A stretch of DNA of 64,000 nucleotides. Source: an uncultured Pelagibacteraceae bacterium (lineage in GTDB: Bacteria > Pseudomonadota > Alphaproteobacteria > Pelagibacterales > Pelagibacteraceae). A program made the position numbers and the translations under genes. Below, piece by piece: positions 36,468 through 47,388 of this stretch. Location: positions 1 to 64,000 of the forward strand of contig CACPCL010000003.1 in NCBI GenBank assembly GCA_902632445.1. Reading direction: 5' to 3'. A model generated the notes under the pieces. That model did not search any database and was not told the DNA's origin. It worked only from the letters and a program-made list of their open reading frames with translations. Within the stretch, counting starts at the first letter, position 1, and each line of letters opens with the position of its first letter.

Positions 36468-37407
36468 ATTTTTTCATTTTTGCTTTTACAATTGGAGCGA
36501 TTCTGTTTACCTCATTCAAACTATTATAACTCCAACTTTCAACTCTGTCTTCTAGTACTCTTGTTATACCTAAATCTTTCAATTGTGAATAAAATTTTTT
36601 AAACCTTCCTGTAGGCTTGAAAGACTTCATCATTGCAATATAAACAGGTTTTCCAGTCATAGCAGCTTCTGAAATCATTGACGTGGAGTCGCATGTTACA
36701 ACTATATAATTTGAAATAGCTAATGCAGATAGATAAGCTTTTTTATCAACATTTTTTACAACATGATGATTAATGCTAAAGGTATTAAATGCTATTTTCA
36801 AAATATTTTCAGGTGTTCTATAAGAGGGAATTACAATAATTTTAAATTTATCGGGGGTAAATAAAGTCTTAACTTTATTAAAAAGTTCATGAATTCGATT
36901 TTCTGAATAATTGTAATATTTATTCGGTCCTCCGATTATAAATGCAACTAGTTCTCTTCTCTTATCTTTATCTATTCCAAGATAATTTGAATTTTCATTA
37001 ATTTCTTTTTTATTAAGATAATGAATAGCTCCTGTTGTGTTGATTATATTTTCTCCCTTTAAATTATCATGCTCTGGACTTACTATGAGATTAAAATGTT
37101 CGAAAGAGACTTTTGGATCTTGTATATGGATATTGAAAATTTGATTACCAAATCTTTTTTTTAAAGCTATTGATGGTATTACACTTTTTCTTCCACAGGA
37201 TATAATGACTTTACAATCACATACGAATTTATTTTTTACCAAATTTTCTGATATTGGGCTAATTTTTGGTGGAATGAAATTCCAAAAAGATTTTAGTTCA
37301 ATTTTTTGGTGTTTATAATTAAGGCCCAAAGCTTTAGCTAATCCCTCCACTTGACTAACCATGCCGTGCATACCTTGCGTTAAAAGAAGTGCTTTTAATT
37401 CCAACAT
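36454..37407 (-). CDS. ELM1-family (mitochondrial fission ELM1-like) putative glycosyltransferase
   Basis: LLLTQGMHGMVSQVEGLAKALGL, VISCGRKSVIPSIALKK, IHIQDPKVSFEHFNLIVSPEHD, YIVVTCDSTSMISEAAMTGKPVYI. Confidence 0.75.
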   Translation of the reverse strand: MLELKALLLTQGMHGMVSQVEGLAKALGLNYKHQKIELKSFWNFIPPKISPISENLVKNKFVCDCKVIISCGRKSVIPSIALKKRFGNQIFNIHIQDPKVSFEHFNLIVSPEHDNLKGENIINTTGAIHYLNKKEINENSNYLGIDKDKRRELVAFIIGGPNKYYNYSENRIHELFNKVKTLFTPDKFKIIVIPSYRTPENILKIAFNTFSINHHVVKNVDKKAYLSALAISNYIVVTCDSTSMISEAAMTGKPVYIAMMKSFKPTGRFKKFYSQLKDLGITRVLEDRVESWSYNSLNEVNRIAPIVKAKMKKYGII

Positions 37408-37430
37408 TAGTTATTATATACCTTTACAGA

Positions 37431-38381
37431 ATGAATAATAAATCAACTAAACATACAAAAGTGTTAATTCTTGGATCTGGTCCTGCTGGCTATACAGCAG
37501 CTATTTATGCGGCCAGAGCAATGCTTAAACCAATACTTGTCCATGGTTCTCAACCTGGGGGACAATTAACAACCACTACTGATGTTGAAAATTACCCTGG
37601 ATACTCAAAAGTGATTCAGGGGCCATGGCTAATGGATGAAATGAAAGGTCAAGCAGAAGCAGTGGGCACAGAGATGATACAGGATCATATAAGTAAAGTT
37701 GACTTAACAAAAAAACCTTTTACAGCAACAGGTGATAGTGGTCAGGTTTATACTGCAGATAGTTTCATAATTTCAACAGGTGCACAAGCAAGATGGCTAA
37801 ATTTAAAGTCTGAGCAAGAGTTTAGAGGGTTTGGAGTTTCCGCCTGTGCTACTTGTGATGGATTTTTCTTTAAAGAAAAAGAAGTAGCTGTAGTTGGTGG
37901 AGGAAATGCTGCTGTTGAAGAAGCAATGTTCTTAACAAAATTTGCTTCAAAAGTTTATCTAATTCATAGAAGAAATGAATTGAGAGCAGAGAAAATGCTT
38001 CAAGCAAAATTAAAATCCAACAAGAAAATAGAAATTATTTGGGATACGGTAGTCGAAGATGTTATTGGTACAAAAGAACCTAAAACTGTTAATGCATTGA
38101 AAATAAAAAATGTGAAGGATAATAAAGTTAAAGATCTTAAAGTTGATGGGTTATTTATTGCCATAGGTCATGATCCAGCTACATCTTTATTTAAAGATCA
38201 ACTTAAAATGGACAAAGAAGGGTATTTAATTACAAAACCTGACTCTACTGAAACAAATATTCCAGGAGTTTTTGCTGCAGGGGATGTGAAGGACAAAATT
38301 TTTAGACAAGCTGTTACTGCTGCTGGAATGGGATGCATGTCAGCACTTGAAGCTGAAAAATATTTATCTGAGACTAACTAA
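37431..38381 (+). CDS. trxB: Thioredoxin-disulfide reductase (ORF open from 37389)
   Basis: VLILGSGPAGYTAAIYAARA, SACATCDGFFFK redox motif, VVGGGNAAVEEAMFL, GVFAAGDVKD. Confidence 0.96.
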   Translation: MNNKSTKHTKVLILGSGPAGYTAAIYAARAMLKPILVHGSQPGGQLTTTTDVENYPGYSKVIQGPWLMDEMKGQAEAVGTEMIQDHISKVDLTKKPFTATGDSGQVYTADSFIISTGAQARWLNLKSEQEFRGFGVSACATCDGFFFKEKEVAVVGGGNAAVEEAMFLTKFASKVYLIHRRNELRAEKMLQAKLKSNKKIEIIWDTVVEDVIGTKEPKTVNALKIKNVKDNKVKDLKVDGLFIAIGHDPATSLFKDQLKMDKEGYLITKPDSTETNIPGVFAAGDVKDKIFRQAVTAAGMGCMSALEAEKYLSETN

Positions 38382-39561
38382 GATTATCACAAAAAGATTT
38401 AATTCTTTCCATTGCTTTTTTTAAATTTTCCATAGAGGTGGCATAAGAAATTCTAAAATATCCATCTAATCCAAAAGCTGAGCCCTGCACCACCGCCACC
38501 TCGGCTTTTTCTAATAATTTTTCTACGAAATCTTTATCTGTTTTAAGTTTTGTTTTTTTATTTAGTAATTTCTTGCAATTAGGAAAAACATAGAATGCTC
38601 CCTCGGGACTCAAACAACTTATGCCTTTAATATTATTTAAACTATTAACAACAAAATTCCTTCTTTCTTTGAAAGAATTCGATCTCTCCAATATAAAGTC
38701 TTGTGTTCCATTTAGTGCTTCCACAGCAGCTGCCTGACTAATGGATGTAGGGTTGCTTGTTGACTGTGATTGAATCTTAGCCATCGCTTTAATAATTTCT
38801 TTTGGGCCCGCAGCATAACCTATTCTCCAGCCAGTCATTGAGTAAGATTTACTTACTCCATTCATGGTTAAGGTTCTACCTTTTAATTTTTCAATTTGTG
38901 CAATTGTAAAAAATTTAAAACCGTCATAAGTAATATGCTCATAAATATCATCGCTCAAAATATATAAATTTTTAAATTTTATTAAAATCTTTGATAAAGC
39001 TATTATCTCATCTTTAGTGTAACCAGAACCTGTAGGGTTAGATGGGGAGTTTATAATTATCCACTTCGTTTTCTTTGAAACTGTTTTTGCTAGTTTTTCC
39101 GGTGTTAATTTAAAATTATTTTTTTCATCACACTTAATTATTTTGGGTTTTCCCCCAGCTAGCAAAACGATGTCGGGATAAGAAACCCAATAAGGAGCTG
39201 GAATAATTACCTCGTCACCCTTGTTTATAGTTGCCATAAAAGCGTTATATAAAACTTGCTTTCCCCCGGTACCGACTGAAATTTGATCGAGCTCATATGA
39301 TAAATCATTTTCTCTAGAAAATTTTGCTTGGATAGCTTTTTTTAATGCTGGGGTTCCATCCACTGCAGTATATTTTGTGTCGCCTTTTCTGATCGCCTCG
39401 ATGGCAGCTTCTTTAATATTATTTGGAGTATCAAAATCAGGTTCTCCAGCCCCTAAACCTATAACATCCTTTCCAGCAGCTCTCATTTCCCTAGCTTTTG
39501 AGGTAACTGCTATTGTAGGCGACGGTTTTATACGTTTTAAACTATTGGAAACTATGCTCAT
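38374..39561 (-). CDS. aspC: Pyridoxal-phosphate aspartate aminotransferase (class I)
   Basis: IGLGAGEPDFDTPNNIKEAA, INSPSNPTGSGYT, LSDDIYEHITYDG, SMTGWRIGYAAGP. Confidence 0.93.
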   Translation of the reverse strand: MSIVSNSLKRIKPSPTIAVTSKAREMRAAGKDVIGLGAGEPDFDTPNNIKEAAIEAIRKGDTKYTAVDGTPALKKAIQAKFSRENDLSYELDQISVGTGGKQVLYNAFMATINKGDEVIIPAPYWVSYPDIVLLAGGKPKIIKCDEKNNFKLTPEKLAKTVSKKTKWIIINSPSNPTGSGYTKDEIIALSKILIKFKNLYILSDDIYEHITYDGFKFFTIAQIEKLKGRTLTMNGVSKSYSMTGWRIGYAAGPKEIIKAMAKIQSQSTSNPTSISQAAAVEALNGTQDFILERSNSFKERRNFVVNSLNNIKGISCLSPEGAFYVFPNCKKLLNKKTKLKTDKDFVEKLLEKAEVAVVQGSAFGLDGYFRISYATSMENLKKAMERIKSFCDNLS

Positions 39562-39599
39562 TGAAATTTATAATATAATTAATTTATTATTAACACAAA

Positions 39600-41771
39600 A
39601 TGCAAAATACTTATCAAGAAAAATTAGCTGATCTAGAAGTTAATAACTCAAAAAAAATTAAGAAGTTAGAGGGAGGTATTAACTTTAAAATCAAAAGTGA
39701 TTTTCAACCTAGCGGTGACCAACCAGAGGCTATAAAGAAAATATTAAAAAACTTAAAAGATAACAAACAAGAACAAGTACTTTTGGGGGTTACAGGATCG
39801 GGTAAAACTTTTACAATGGCTAAAGTCATAGAAAAGGCTAATAGGCCAGCTTTAATTTTAGCACCAAACAAAACTTTAGCTGCTCAATTGTACGGAGAGT
39901 TTAAAAGTTTTTTCCCGGATAACGCAGTGGAATATTTTGTATCATATTATGATTACTACACTCCAGAAGCATACGTTCCTAGATCCGATACTTATATAGA
40001 AAAAGAAGCTTCAATAAATGAGCAAATTGATCGTATGAGACACTCGGCAACAAGATCTTTATTGGAAAGAGATGATGTAATTATTGTTGCGAGTGTATCA
40101 TGTATTTATGGTTTAGGTTCTGTAGAGGCATACTCAAAAATGACAATTACTTTAAAAAAAAATTATGAGTACGAACGAGATGATTTAATTAGGGCATTTA
40201 TAAACTTACAGTATAAAAGAAATGATCAAAATTTTTTTAGAGGAACCTTTAGAGTAAGAGGAGAAAATTTAGAGATCTTTCCCTCACACTTAGAAGATAG
40301 AGCTTGGAGAATAAGTTTTAATTTAAATAAATTAGAAAAAATTGAAGAATTCGACCCACTTACTGGAGATAAGACAAATGATTACTCAATTATAAAAATT
40401 TACGCCAATAGTCATTACATAACCCCGAAGCCGACTATCGAGCAAGCAATCAAACAAATAAAATCTGAGTTAGCCGAGACTTTAAAAAAACATAGAGAAA
40501 ATAATAAACTTCTAGAGGAACAGAGATTAAGAGAACGAACTAAGTTTGATTTAGAGATGATTGAAGCTACCGGAACTTGCGCAGGGATAGAAAATTATTC
40601 AAGATTTTTATCAGGAAGAAAAGCTGGTGAACCACCTCCTACTCTTTTTGAATATTTTCCAGATAATGCAATTATATTTGTAGACGAAAGTCACGTAACA
40701 GTCCCTCAATTAAATGGAATGTATAAAGGTGACCGGACAAGAAAAAGCACGTTAGCCGAATATGGGTTTAGACTCCCGTCATGTATGGATAATAGACCTT
40801 TAAAATTTGAGGAGTGGGATTTAATGAGAACACAAACTGTTTTTGTCTCTGCTACTCCAGGACCTTGGGAGCTGAAGCAGACAAGTAATAAATATATTGA
40901 CCAAATAATTAGGCCGACAGGTTTAATAGATCCCCCGGTCGAGATAAGACCAGCTAAAACTCAGGTAGATGATCTAATGCATGAGGCAAAAGAAATTGTA
41001 AAAAAAGGATATAGAATACTTGCTACAACACTAACAAAAAAAATGGCTGAAGATCTTACTGAGTACCTCCACGAAAATGGTCTTAAAGTAAGATACATGC
41101 ACTCAGACATAGATACTCTTGAAAGGATTGAAATTATAAGAGATTTAAGAATGGGTGTTTTCGATATTCTCGTCGGAATAAACTTATTAAGAGAGGGACT
41201 CGATATTCCTGAGTGTGCTTTAGTAGCAATATTAGATGCAGACAAAGAAGGATTTTTAAGATCAGAGACATCTTTAATTCAAACGATTGGTAGAGCAGCG
41301 CGAAATGTTGATGGTAAAGTAATTTTATATGCTGATAAAGTCACGAAGAGTATTCAAAAAGCCATTAAGGAAACAGATAGAAGAAGAAATAAACAATTAG
41401 AATATAATAAAAAAAATGGAATAACGGCTGAGTCGGTAAAAAAAGAGATAAGTGATATTTTAGAGTCTGTTTATGAAAAAGATTACGTTAAAATTAGTGA
41501 AGGCTCAAACGTAGGTGGAAATTTAAAAAAACATCTCAAAGCTTTAAACAGAAAAATGAAGGAAGCTGCATCTAATTTAGAATTTGAGGAGGCTGCTAAA
41601 CTAAGAGATGAAATGAGAAAACTAGAAGCTAGTGAGCTTGAAATTACTTTAAATCCTAAGATATCTCAATATAATTTGAAAAGTAAGGTTTATCCAAAAG
41701 GAAGATCGACTATGGGTATGCCTGGCACAAAACCAAGAAAAGCGATAAAAAAATGGAAGCCAAAAAAATAA
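39600..41771 (+). CDS. uvrB: Excinuclease ABC subunit UvrB
   Basis: [56 protein letters not shown]-terminal UVR domain. Confidence 0.98.
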   Translation: MQNTYQEKLADLEVNNSKKIKKLEGGINFKIKSDFQPSGDQPEAIKKILKNLKDNKQEQVLLGVTGSGKTFTMAKVIEKANRPALILAPNKTLAAQLYGEFKSFFPDNAVEYFVSYYDYYTPEAYVPRSDTYIEKEASINEQIDRMRHSATRSLLERDDVIIVASVSCIYGLGSVEAYSKMTITLKKNYEYERDDLIRAFINLQYKRNDQNFFRGTFRVRGENLEIFPSHLEDRAWRISFNLNKLEKIEEFDPLTGDKTNDYSIIKIYANSHYITPKPTIEQAIKQIKSELAETLKKHRENNKLLEEQRLRERTKFDLEMIEATGTCAGIENYSRFLSGRKAGEPPPTLFEYFPDNAIIFVDESHVTVPQLNGMYKGDRTRKSTLAEYGFRLPSCMDNRPLKFEEWDLMRTQTVFVSATPGPWELKQTSNKYIDQIIRPTGLIDPPVEIRPAKTQVDDLMHEAKEIVKKGYRILATTLTKKMAEDLTEYLHENGLKVRYMHSDIDTLERIEIIRDLRMGVFDILVGINLLREGLDIPECALVAILDADKEGFLRSETSLIQTIGRAARNVDGKVILYADKVTKSIQKAIKETDRRRNKQLEYNKKNGITAESVKKEISDILESVYEKDYVKISEGSNVGGNLKKHLKALNRKMKEAASNLEFEEAAKLRDEMRKLEASELEITLNPKISQYNLKSKVYPKGRSTMGMPGTKPRKAIKKWKPKK

Positions 41772-42508
41772 TTATCACTGGTGGAGCTACTAGAATAGGA
41801 TCTGCAATCGCTAAAAGTTTAGTTAGCTTTGAAACAAAAATAGGTATCCACTTTAACAAATCTAAAAGTAGCGCTTTAAAATTAAAAAAAGAATTAGAGG
41901 AACTTGGGGCTGAAACTTACTTATTTAAAGCTGATTTAAATAATTTAAAGCAAACACAAGTTTTAATAAAAAAAGCCTATAAAACTATGAAAGGATTAGA
42001 TTGTTTGATTAATAATGCTTCTATATTTGAAAACGATAATCTTGAAAATTTTTCTGAAAAATCCTTTACAAAACATATAAATATTAATTTAAAAGCACCA
42101 GCAATATTAACACAAAGTTTTAAAAAGTTAGTTAAAAACAAAGAAGGATGTATCATCAATATTATTGATCAAAGAGTAGAAAAATTAACTCCTTTTTTTT
42201 TCTCTTACACTTTAAGTAAGTCCTCATTGGCCACTTTTACAAAAACATCAGCTATGAAATTAGCACCTCATATAAGAGTGAATGGCATATCACCTGGGCC
42301 AACTTTAAAAAACAAAAGACAATCTGAGAAGCATTTCAAAAGACAATGGAAATCTACGCTCTTAAGGAGAAAGGTAGACTTAGATAATGTATGTAATGGA
42401 GTAAGGTTTTTAATTGAAAATAAGAGTATAACGGGAGAAATAATAAATATCGATAGCGGACAAAGACTTGCTTGGCAAACACCAGATATTGTTAATACAA
42501 AAGAATGA
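41753..42508 (+). CDS. Short-chain dehydrogenase, probable pteridine reductase-like (FolM-like)
   Basis: [15 protein letters not shown] (TGxxxRxG), [16 protein letters not shown] (YxxxK), adjacent to folB. Confidence 0.8.
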   Translation: MEAKKIIITGGATRIGSAIAKSLVSFETKIGIHFNKSKSSALKLKKELEELGAETYLFKADLNNLKQTQVLIKKAYKTMKGLDCLINNASIFENDNLENFSEKSFTKHININLKAPAILTQSFKKLVKNKEGCIINIIDQRVEKLTPFFFSYTLSKSSLATFTKTSAMKLAPHIRVNGISPGPTLKNKRQSEKHFKRQWKSTLLRRKVDLDNVCNGVRFLIENKSITGEIINIDSGQRLAWQTPDIVNTKE

Positions 42509-42900
42509 AGATAATTAAATTTAAGAAAAAAGAAAAATTTAAATATAAAAGAAAAGTAATTATAAAAGATTTAATTTTAAATATTTTTATAGGAATACAT
42601 AGTTTTGAAAAAAAAGAGAGACAAAGAGTAAAATTTAATATTGAAATTTTGACTAATCCATATGTACTTCCAAATAATAAAGATTTAAATTCAATAATAA
42701 ATTATGAAAAAATTGTTAGTAAAATTGAAAAAATTACTCATTCAAAACATCACGAATTACTTGAAGATTTAGCTGAAAATATTTTTAATATGATATTTAA
42801 AAATAAACTTGTTAAAAAAATAAATCTTAAGATAGAAAAGTTAGATATTTTAAAGAAAACTAAATCTGTTGGGATCGAGGTATCAAAATCGAAAGTATGA
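42505..42900 (+). CDS. folB: Dihydroneopterin aldolase
   Basis: [55 protein letters not shown]. Confidence 0.83.
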   Translation: MKIIKFKKKEKFKYKRKVIIKDLILNIFIGIHSFEKKERQRVKFNIEILTNPYVLPNNKDLNSIINYEKIVSKIEKITHSKHHELLEDLAENIFNMIFKNKLVKKINLKIEKLDILKKTKSVGIEVSKSKV

Positions 42901-44735
42901 TTAATAGTTTAGAGTTAGGAAAAAAAGTAATAAAAGAAAAAATACCGCTAATATCAAAAAACCCTGGTATTTACAAAATGATTAGTTCCACTGGTGAAAT
43001 TCTTTATATCGGTAAAGCTAAAAATATCCCAAACAGACTTAAAAGTTATGTCACAGAGTCAAACCTTCCTATAAGAACTGAAAGAATGCTCTCACTCACA
43101 CATAACCTTGAAACCACTACTACAAGTAATGAAAGTGAAGCTTTGCTATTGGAAGCAAATTTAATAAAAAAACATAAACCTCGTTACAACATCCTTTTGC
43201 GGGATGATAAATCTTTTCCTTACATTTATATTGGTAATAAAGATAAGTGGCCACAACTTACGAAATTAAGAGGAAAAAAATCAAAAACTGGATACTATTT
43301 TGGTCCCTTTGCATCGATTGGATCTGCTAATTGGACGATAAAAATTTTACAAAAAATTTTTCTTTTAAGAGTCTGTGACGACACTGTTTTTAAGAATAGA
43401 GAAAGACCATGTATCCTGTATCAAATTAAAAGATGCTCTGCTCCATGTGTTGGACATATAAATGAAAAAGATTACGAGTCTAGTGTGGCCGATGCTATTG
43501 ATTTTATTTCGGGTAAATCTAGAAGAATTCAGAAAAATCTATCTAAAGAAATGGAAAAAGCTAGTAAAGAATTGGATTATGAAAAAGCTGCTGTAGCTAG
43601 GGATAGGATAAAAGCTTTGACTCAAATACAAACCTCTCAAAAAATAAACCAGACGAATTTAACAGAAGCTGATGTTATCAGTATTTATAAAGAGACAGGA
43701 AAAACATGTGTTCAAGTGTTTTTTTTCAGGTCAAAACAAAACTGGGGTAATCAGGCTTTCTATCCCAAACATGATCCAGATGATAGTGTAGAAGATATAA
43801 TAAGTTCTTTTATATCCCAATTTTATGAAAACAAAACTATTCCAAGACTTATATTGACTAACTGTGAGGTGAAAGACAAAAAACTTATCGAGAAAACATT
43901 CTCTGAGAAGGATAAAAAAGATATTATTATCAAGCTAGCAAAAAGTAAAAATGAGGTAAGTATCTCTAGTCTTGCAGAGAAAAATGCAAGGCAATCTTTG
44001 AAACAAAAACTCATTCAATCTGATACTAACAATAATCTTATCGAAGAATTAGCATCTAAATTCAAAATTAATAACAATATTGATTTGATAGAGGTTTACG
44101 ATAATAGCCACATTCAAGGAACTGACTCAATCGGATCATTAATTTGTTTCAGTAATGAGGGTTTTGTTAAGAAAAGATACAGGAAATTCAACATTAAAGA
44201 TGAAAAAGTAAAAAATGATGACTATGGGATGATGAAAGAGGTTTTATTTAGAAGATTTTCCAAAGCAATTAAGGAAAAATCTGGTTCATTATCATTACCT
44301 GATTTAATAATGATAGACGGTGGAAAAGGACAATACTCTGTATCTAGAGAAGTTCTAAATGAATTGGGATTACATGACTTGCCAATTTTAGCAGTAGCGA
44401 AGGGTAAAAAGAGAAATGCTGGAGAAGAAAAGATATATCATGAAAGTAAAGAGTATATTTTAGAAAAAAATGATCCATTATTATTTTTTATTCAAAGACT
44501 TAGAGATGAGGCTCATCGATTTGCTATAAGCACCCATAGAGCTAAAAGAAAGAAAAACCTAAGTAAATCTTTATTAGATCAAATCCAAGGAATCGGGAAA
44601 CAAAGAAAGAGGGCCTTATTAAATCATTTTGGGTCTGCACGTGCTGTTGAGTCTGCGAGCTTCGACGATTTAAAATCAGTCGAAGGAATAGAAGACAATA
44701 TAGCAAAGAAAATATATGATTATTTCCACGAATAA
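42897..44735 (+). CDS. uvrC: Excinuclease ABC subunit UvrC
   Basis: [63 protein letters not shown], HhH C-terminus. Confidence 0.97.
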   Translation: MINSLELGKKVIKEKIPLISKNPGIYKMISSTGEILYIGKAKNIPNRLKSYVTESNLPIRTERMLSLTHNLETTTTSNESEALLLEANLIKKHKPRYNILLRDDKSFPYIYIGNKDKWPQLTKLRGKKSKTGYYFGPFASIGSANWTIKILQKIFLLRVCDDTVFKNRERPCILYQIKRCSAPCVGHINEKDYESSVADAIDFISGKSRRIQKNLSKEMEKASKELDYEKAAVARDRIKALTQIQTSQKINQTNLTEADVISIYKETGKTCVQVFFFRSKQNWGNQAFYPKHDPDDSVEDIISSFISQFYENKTIPRLILTNCEVKDKKLIEKTFSEKDKKDIIIKLAKSKNEVSISSLAEKNARQSLKQKLIQSDTNNNLIEELASKFKINNNIDLIEVYDNSHIQGTDSIGSLICFSNEGFVKKRYRKFNIKDEKVKNDDYGMMKEVLFRRFSKAIKEKSGSLSLPDLIMIDGGKGQYSVSREVLNELGLHDLPILAVAKGKKRNAGEEKIYHESKEYILEKNDPLLFFIQRLRDEAHRFAISTHRAKRKKNLSKSLLDQIQGIGKQRKRALLNHFGSARAVESASFDDLKSVEGIEDNIAKKIYDYFHE

Positions 44736-45320
44736 ATGAAATTAAAGATCCCAAATATACTTACTATAGGAAGAATTATTATAGTGCCAATTTTTGTTGT
44801 TACTTTTTTTATACCTGGTTTTTTTGGTGATCTAATACCTTTCTTTTTATTTGTCTTAGCAAGTTTTACTGATTACCTTGATGGTTTATTAGCCAGATTA
44901 TTTAAAGAGGAGTCTAAGTTAGGTGAATTATTAGATCCTATAGCTGATAAAATTTTGGTTTCTGCCGCTCTTATTTTGCTTGTTATGAATGGTACAATTA
45001 AAAACTACGAAGTAATTGCAGCAGTAATTATTCTAACAAGGGAAATTTTAATTTCAGGATTACGCGAATTTCTAGCAAAAGGAAGAATAACTATGCATGT
45101 AACAAGCTTGTCAAAGCTAAAAGCTTTCATACAAATGGCATCAATAGCTATCCTTCTCACAGGTGATATAGGAAACCGAATAATCAACTTTCAAGATTAT
45201 AATGCTCAAACAGTAGGTATTATTCTTTTATGGTTATCTGCATTTCTAACTTTGTATACGGGCTATGATTATCTGAGAAAAGGTATTGATCATGCTATAA
45301 ATGAAGATAGTAAAGATTAA
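44736..45320 (+). CDS. pgsA: CDP-diacylglycerol--glycerol-3-phosphate 3-phosphatidyltransferase
   Basis: IPNILTIGRIIIVPIFV; CDP-alcohol phosphotransferase motif DYLDGLLARLFKEESKLGELLDPIADK. Confidence 0.95.
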   Translation: MKLKIPNILTIGRIIIVPIFVVTFFIPGFFGDLIPFFLFVLASFTDYLDGLLARLFKEESKLGELLDPIADKILVSAALILLVMNGTIKNYEVIAAVIILTREILISGLREFLAKGRITMHVTSLSKLKAFIQMASIAILLTGDIGNRIINFQDYNAQTVGIILLWLSAFLTLYTGYDYLRKGIDHAINEDSKD

Positions 45321-46204
45321 GCAGCTGATTCTTTTCTAACAAGATTTTGGTATGCATTATTTAATTCTGAAATAACGCTACAAACTTTAAACTTATAATC
45401 ATTTATTTGCGAAACTGGTGTTACTTCAGCTGCAGTTCCAGTTAAAAAACATCCAACAAAATCTTGCATCTCTTGTGGTTTAATTTTTCTTTCGACTACT
45501 TGAATTCCTTTAACTTTAGCAATTTTGATTACTTCCCTTCTAGTTATACCATCAAGAAAAGAGTCAGGTATAGGAGTATGTAATTCTCCATTGACAGTTT
45601 TAAAAAATACATTTGCTCCAGTGGCTTCAGCTATATTGCCCTCGTGATCAAGCATTAATGAGTCGGTATATCCTTTAGCCTCAGCTTCATGTTTCGATAA
45701 AGTGCAAATCATATAAAGCCCTGCAGCTTTAGTGTCCCATGGAATTGTATTTGGAGCGGGTCTTCTCCAGCTTGAAATATTTAATTTGATACCATTTAAT
45801 TTTAGTTTGGGATCAAAATAAGATCCCCACTCCCAAGTAGCAATAGCAACATGAATTTTATTTTTCTGAGCTGATATTGCCATCATTTCACTACCTCTCC
45901 AAATTAGAGGCCTAACGTAACCGTTCTGAACTTTTTGGATGTTCACAATTTTTTTACAAGCCTCGTTTATTTCATTTTGAGTGTAAGGTACTTCTATTCC
46001 CATTCTTTTAGCAGAATAAAATAATCTATCTGTATGCTCCTCTAGCTTAAAAATTTCACCCTCATAAACTCTTTCTCCTTCAAATACACAACTGGCATAA
46101 TGTAATCCGTGATTTAAGATATGAATATTTGCATCTTTCCAATCAACTTCTTTTCCGTTGTACCAAATTTTTCCTGATCTCTTATCGTAAGGTATGCTTT
46201 CCAT
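45317..46204 (-). CDS. ilvE: Branched-chain amino acid aminotransferase
   Basis: IWYNGKEVDWKDANIHILNHGLHYASCVFEGERVYEG, EATGANVFF, GITRREVIKIA, FLTGTAAEVTPV. Confidence 0.95.
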   Translation of the reverse strand: MESIPYDKRSGKIWYNGKEVDWKDANIHILNHGLHYASCVFEGERVYEGEIFKLEEHTDRLFYSAKRMGIEVPYTQNEINEACKKIVNIQKVQNGYVRPLIWRGSEMMAISAQKNKIHVAIATWEWGSYFDPKLKLNGIKLNISSWRRPAPNTIPWDTKAAGLYMICTLSKHEAEAKGYTDSLMLDHEGNIAEATGANVFFKTVNGELHTPIPDSFLDGITRREVIKIAKVKGIQVVERKIKPQEMQDFVGCFLTGTAAEVTPVSQINDYKFKVCSVISELNNAYQNLVRKESAA

Positions 46205-46280
46205 TTGTTGTAAATATATAGATTTTTTAATTATAAAAAAGTATATTCATTGAGAGGATAAGTCAATATAACTTACCATT

Positions 46281-46721
46281 ATGAAAGATTTGCTTTATTT
46301 AAAAGATGATCAAATAAAAGAATTTATTCAATTACTTTATTATGCTTACAGAGAAACGTTTGCTGACCCAAAGGATGTCTTGGCAAAAAAATATTTTGGA
46401 CCGGCTCATCTAAGAGCTTTAAATTTGATTGAGCGAAATCCTGGTATTAATCTTGGAGAATTAATATTTAAACTTAAGGTTACAAAACAAAGCTTAAATA
46501 GAGTTTTACGAGATTTAATAAAATCAAAAATGATTAAACAAATACAAGATGATAATGATACTAGAAAAAAAAATTTATTTTTAGATAAAGAAGGCAAAAT
46601 TTTTTTTGAATCTGTATATAATTCACAAAAAAAAAGAATTTTTAATGCTTTAAAAAATTCAAGCTCTGACTCAGTTATAAAATTTAAAAATGTTTTAAAA
46701 AAGATAATAGATGGAAAATAA
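46281..46721 (+). CDS. petP: MarR-family regulator, PetP-like
   Basis: Winged-helix core HLRALNLIERNPGINLGELIFKLKVTKQSLNRVLRDLIKSKMI; directly upstream of an OmpR-type response regulator. Confidence 0.75.
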   Translation: MKDLLYLKDDQIKEFIQLLYYAYRETFADPKDVLAKKYFGPAHLRALNLIERNPGINLGELIFKLKVTKQSLNRVLRDLIKSKMIKQIQDDNDTRKKNLFLDKEGKIFFESVYNSQKKRIFNALKNSSSDSVIKFKNVLKKIIDGK

Positions 46722-47388
46722 AAAATTACATATTTTGATAGTTGATGATGATGATAGAATTAGAAATCTATTAAAGGATTTCCTATTTAATAATAATTAT
46801 ATTATTTCAACAGCTGAGAATGCTGATCAAGCAAAAGAAAAATTAAATTATTTTAAATTCGATATTATTATTTTGGATGTTATGATGCCAGGACAAAATG
46901 GATATGAATTAACAAAAGACATTAGAAAAAAAATTAATATTCCAATTATTTTACTTACAGCTAAAGGTGAAGTAGAATTTAGAATAAAAGGTTTAGAATT
47001 AGGAGCCGATGACTACATTGGAAAACCTTTTGAACCAAAAGAATTATTACTAAGAATAAAAAATATTTTAAAAAAAACTAATAAGGTTGATTTGAGCTCC
47101 AAGCATTTTGTAGGAAATGCAAAGATTAATTTAAATAAAATGGTAATTAATTTAAATAATAAAGAAAAAAAAATTAATAATTCAGAAAAAAAAGTTTTAA
47201 TTGAAATGCTTTCTAATCCTGGAAAAACTTATTCAAGAAGCGAAATCGGAAAAATTTCTGGAATATCGCAAGAACGTTCTATTGACGTTATGATTACTCG
47301 TTTGAGACAAAAATTAGAAGAAAATCCGAAAAATCCTAAATTTTTACAAACAATAAGGGGCTCAGGCTATGTTCTCTGGATTGAATAG
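46711..47388 (+). CDS. petR: OmpR/PhoB-type response regulator, PetR-like
   Basis: LIVDDDDRIRNLL, DIIILDVMMPGQNGYEL, LTAKGE, GADDYIGKPFEPKELLLRI, winged-helix effector with RGSGYVLW end. Confidence 0.9.
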   Translation: MENKKLHILIVDDDDRIRNLLKDFLFNNNYIISTAENADQAKEKLNYFKFDIIILDVMMPGQNGYELTKDIRKKINIPIILLTAKGEVEFRIKGLELGADDYIGKPFEPKELLLRIKNILKKTNKVDLSSKHFVGNAKINLNKMVINLNNKEKKINNSEKKVLIEMLSNPGKTYSRSEIGKISGISQERSIDVMITRLRQKLEENPKNPKFLQTIRGSGYVLWIE

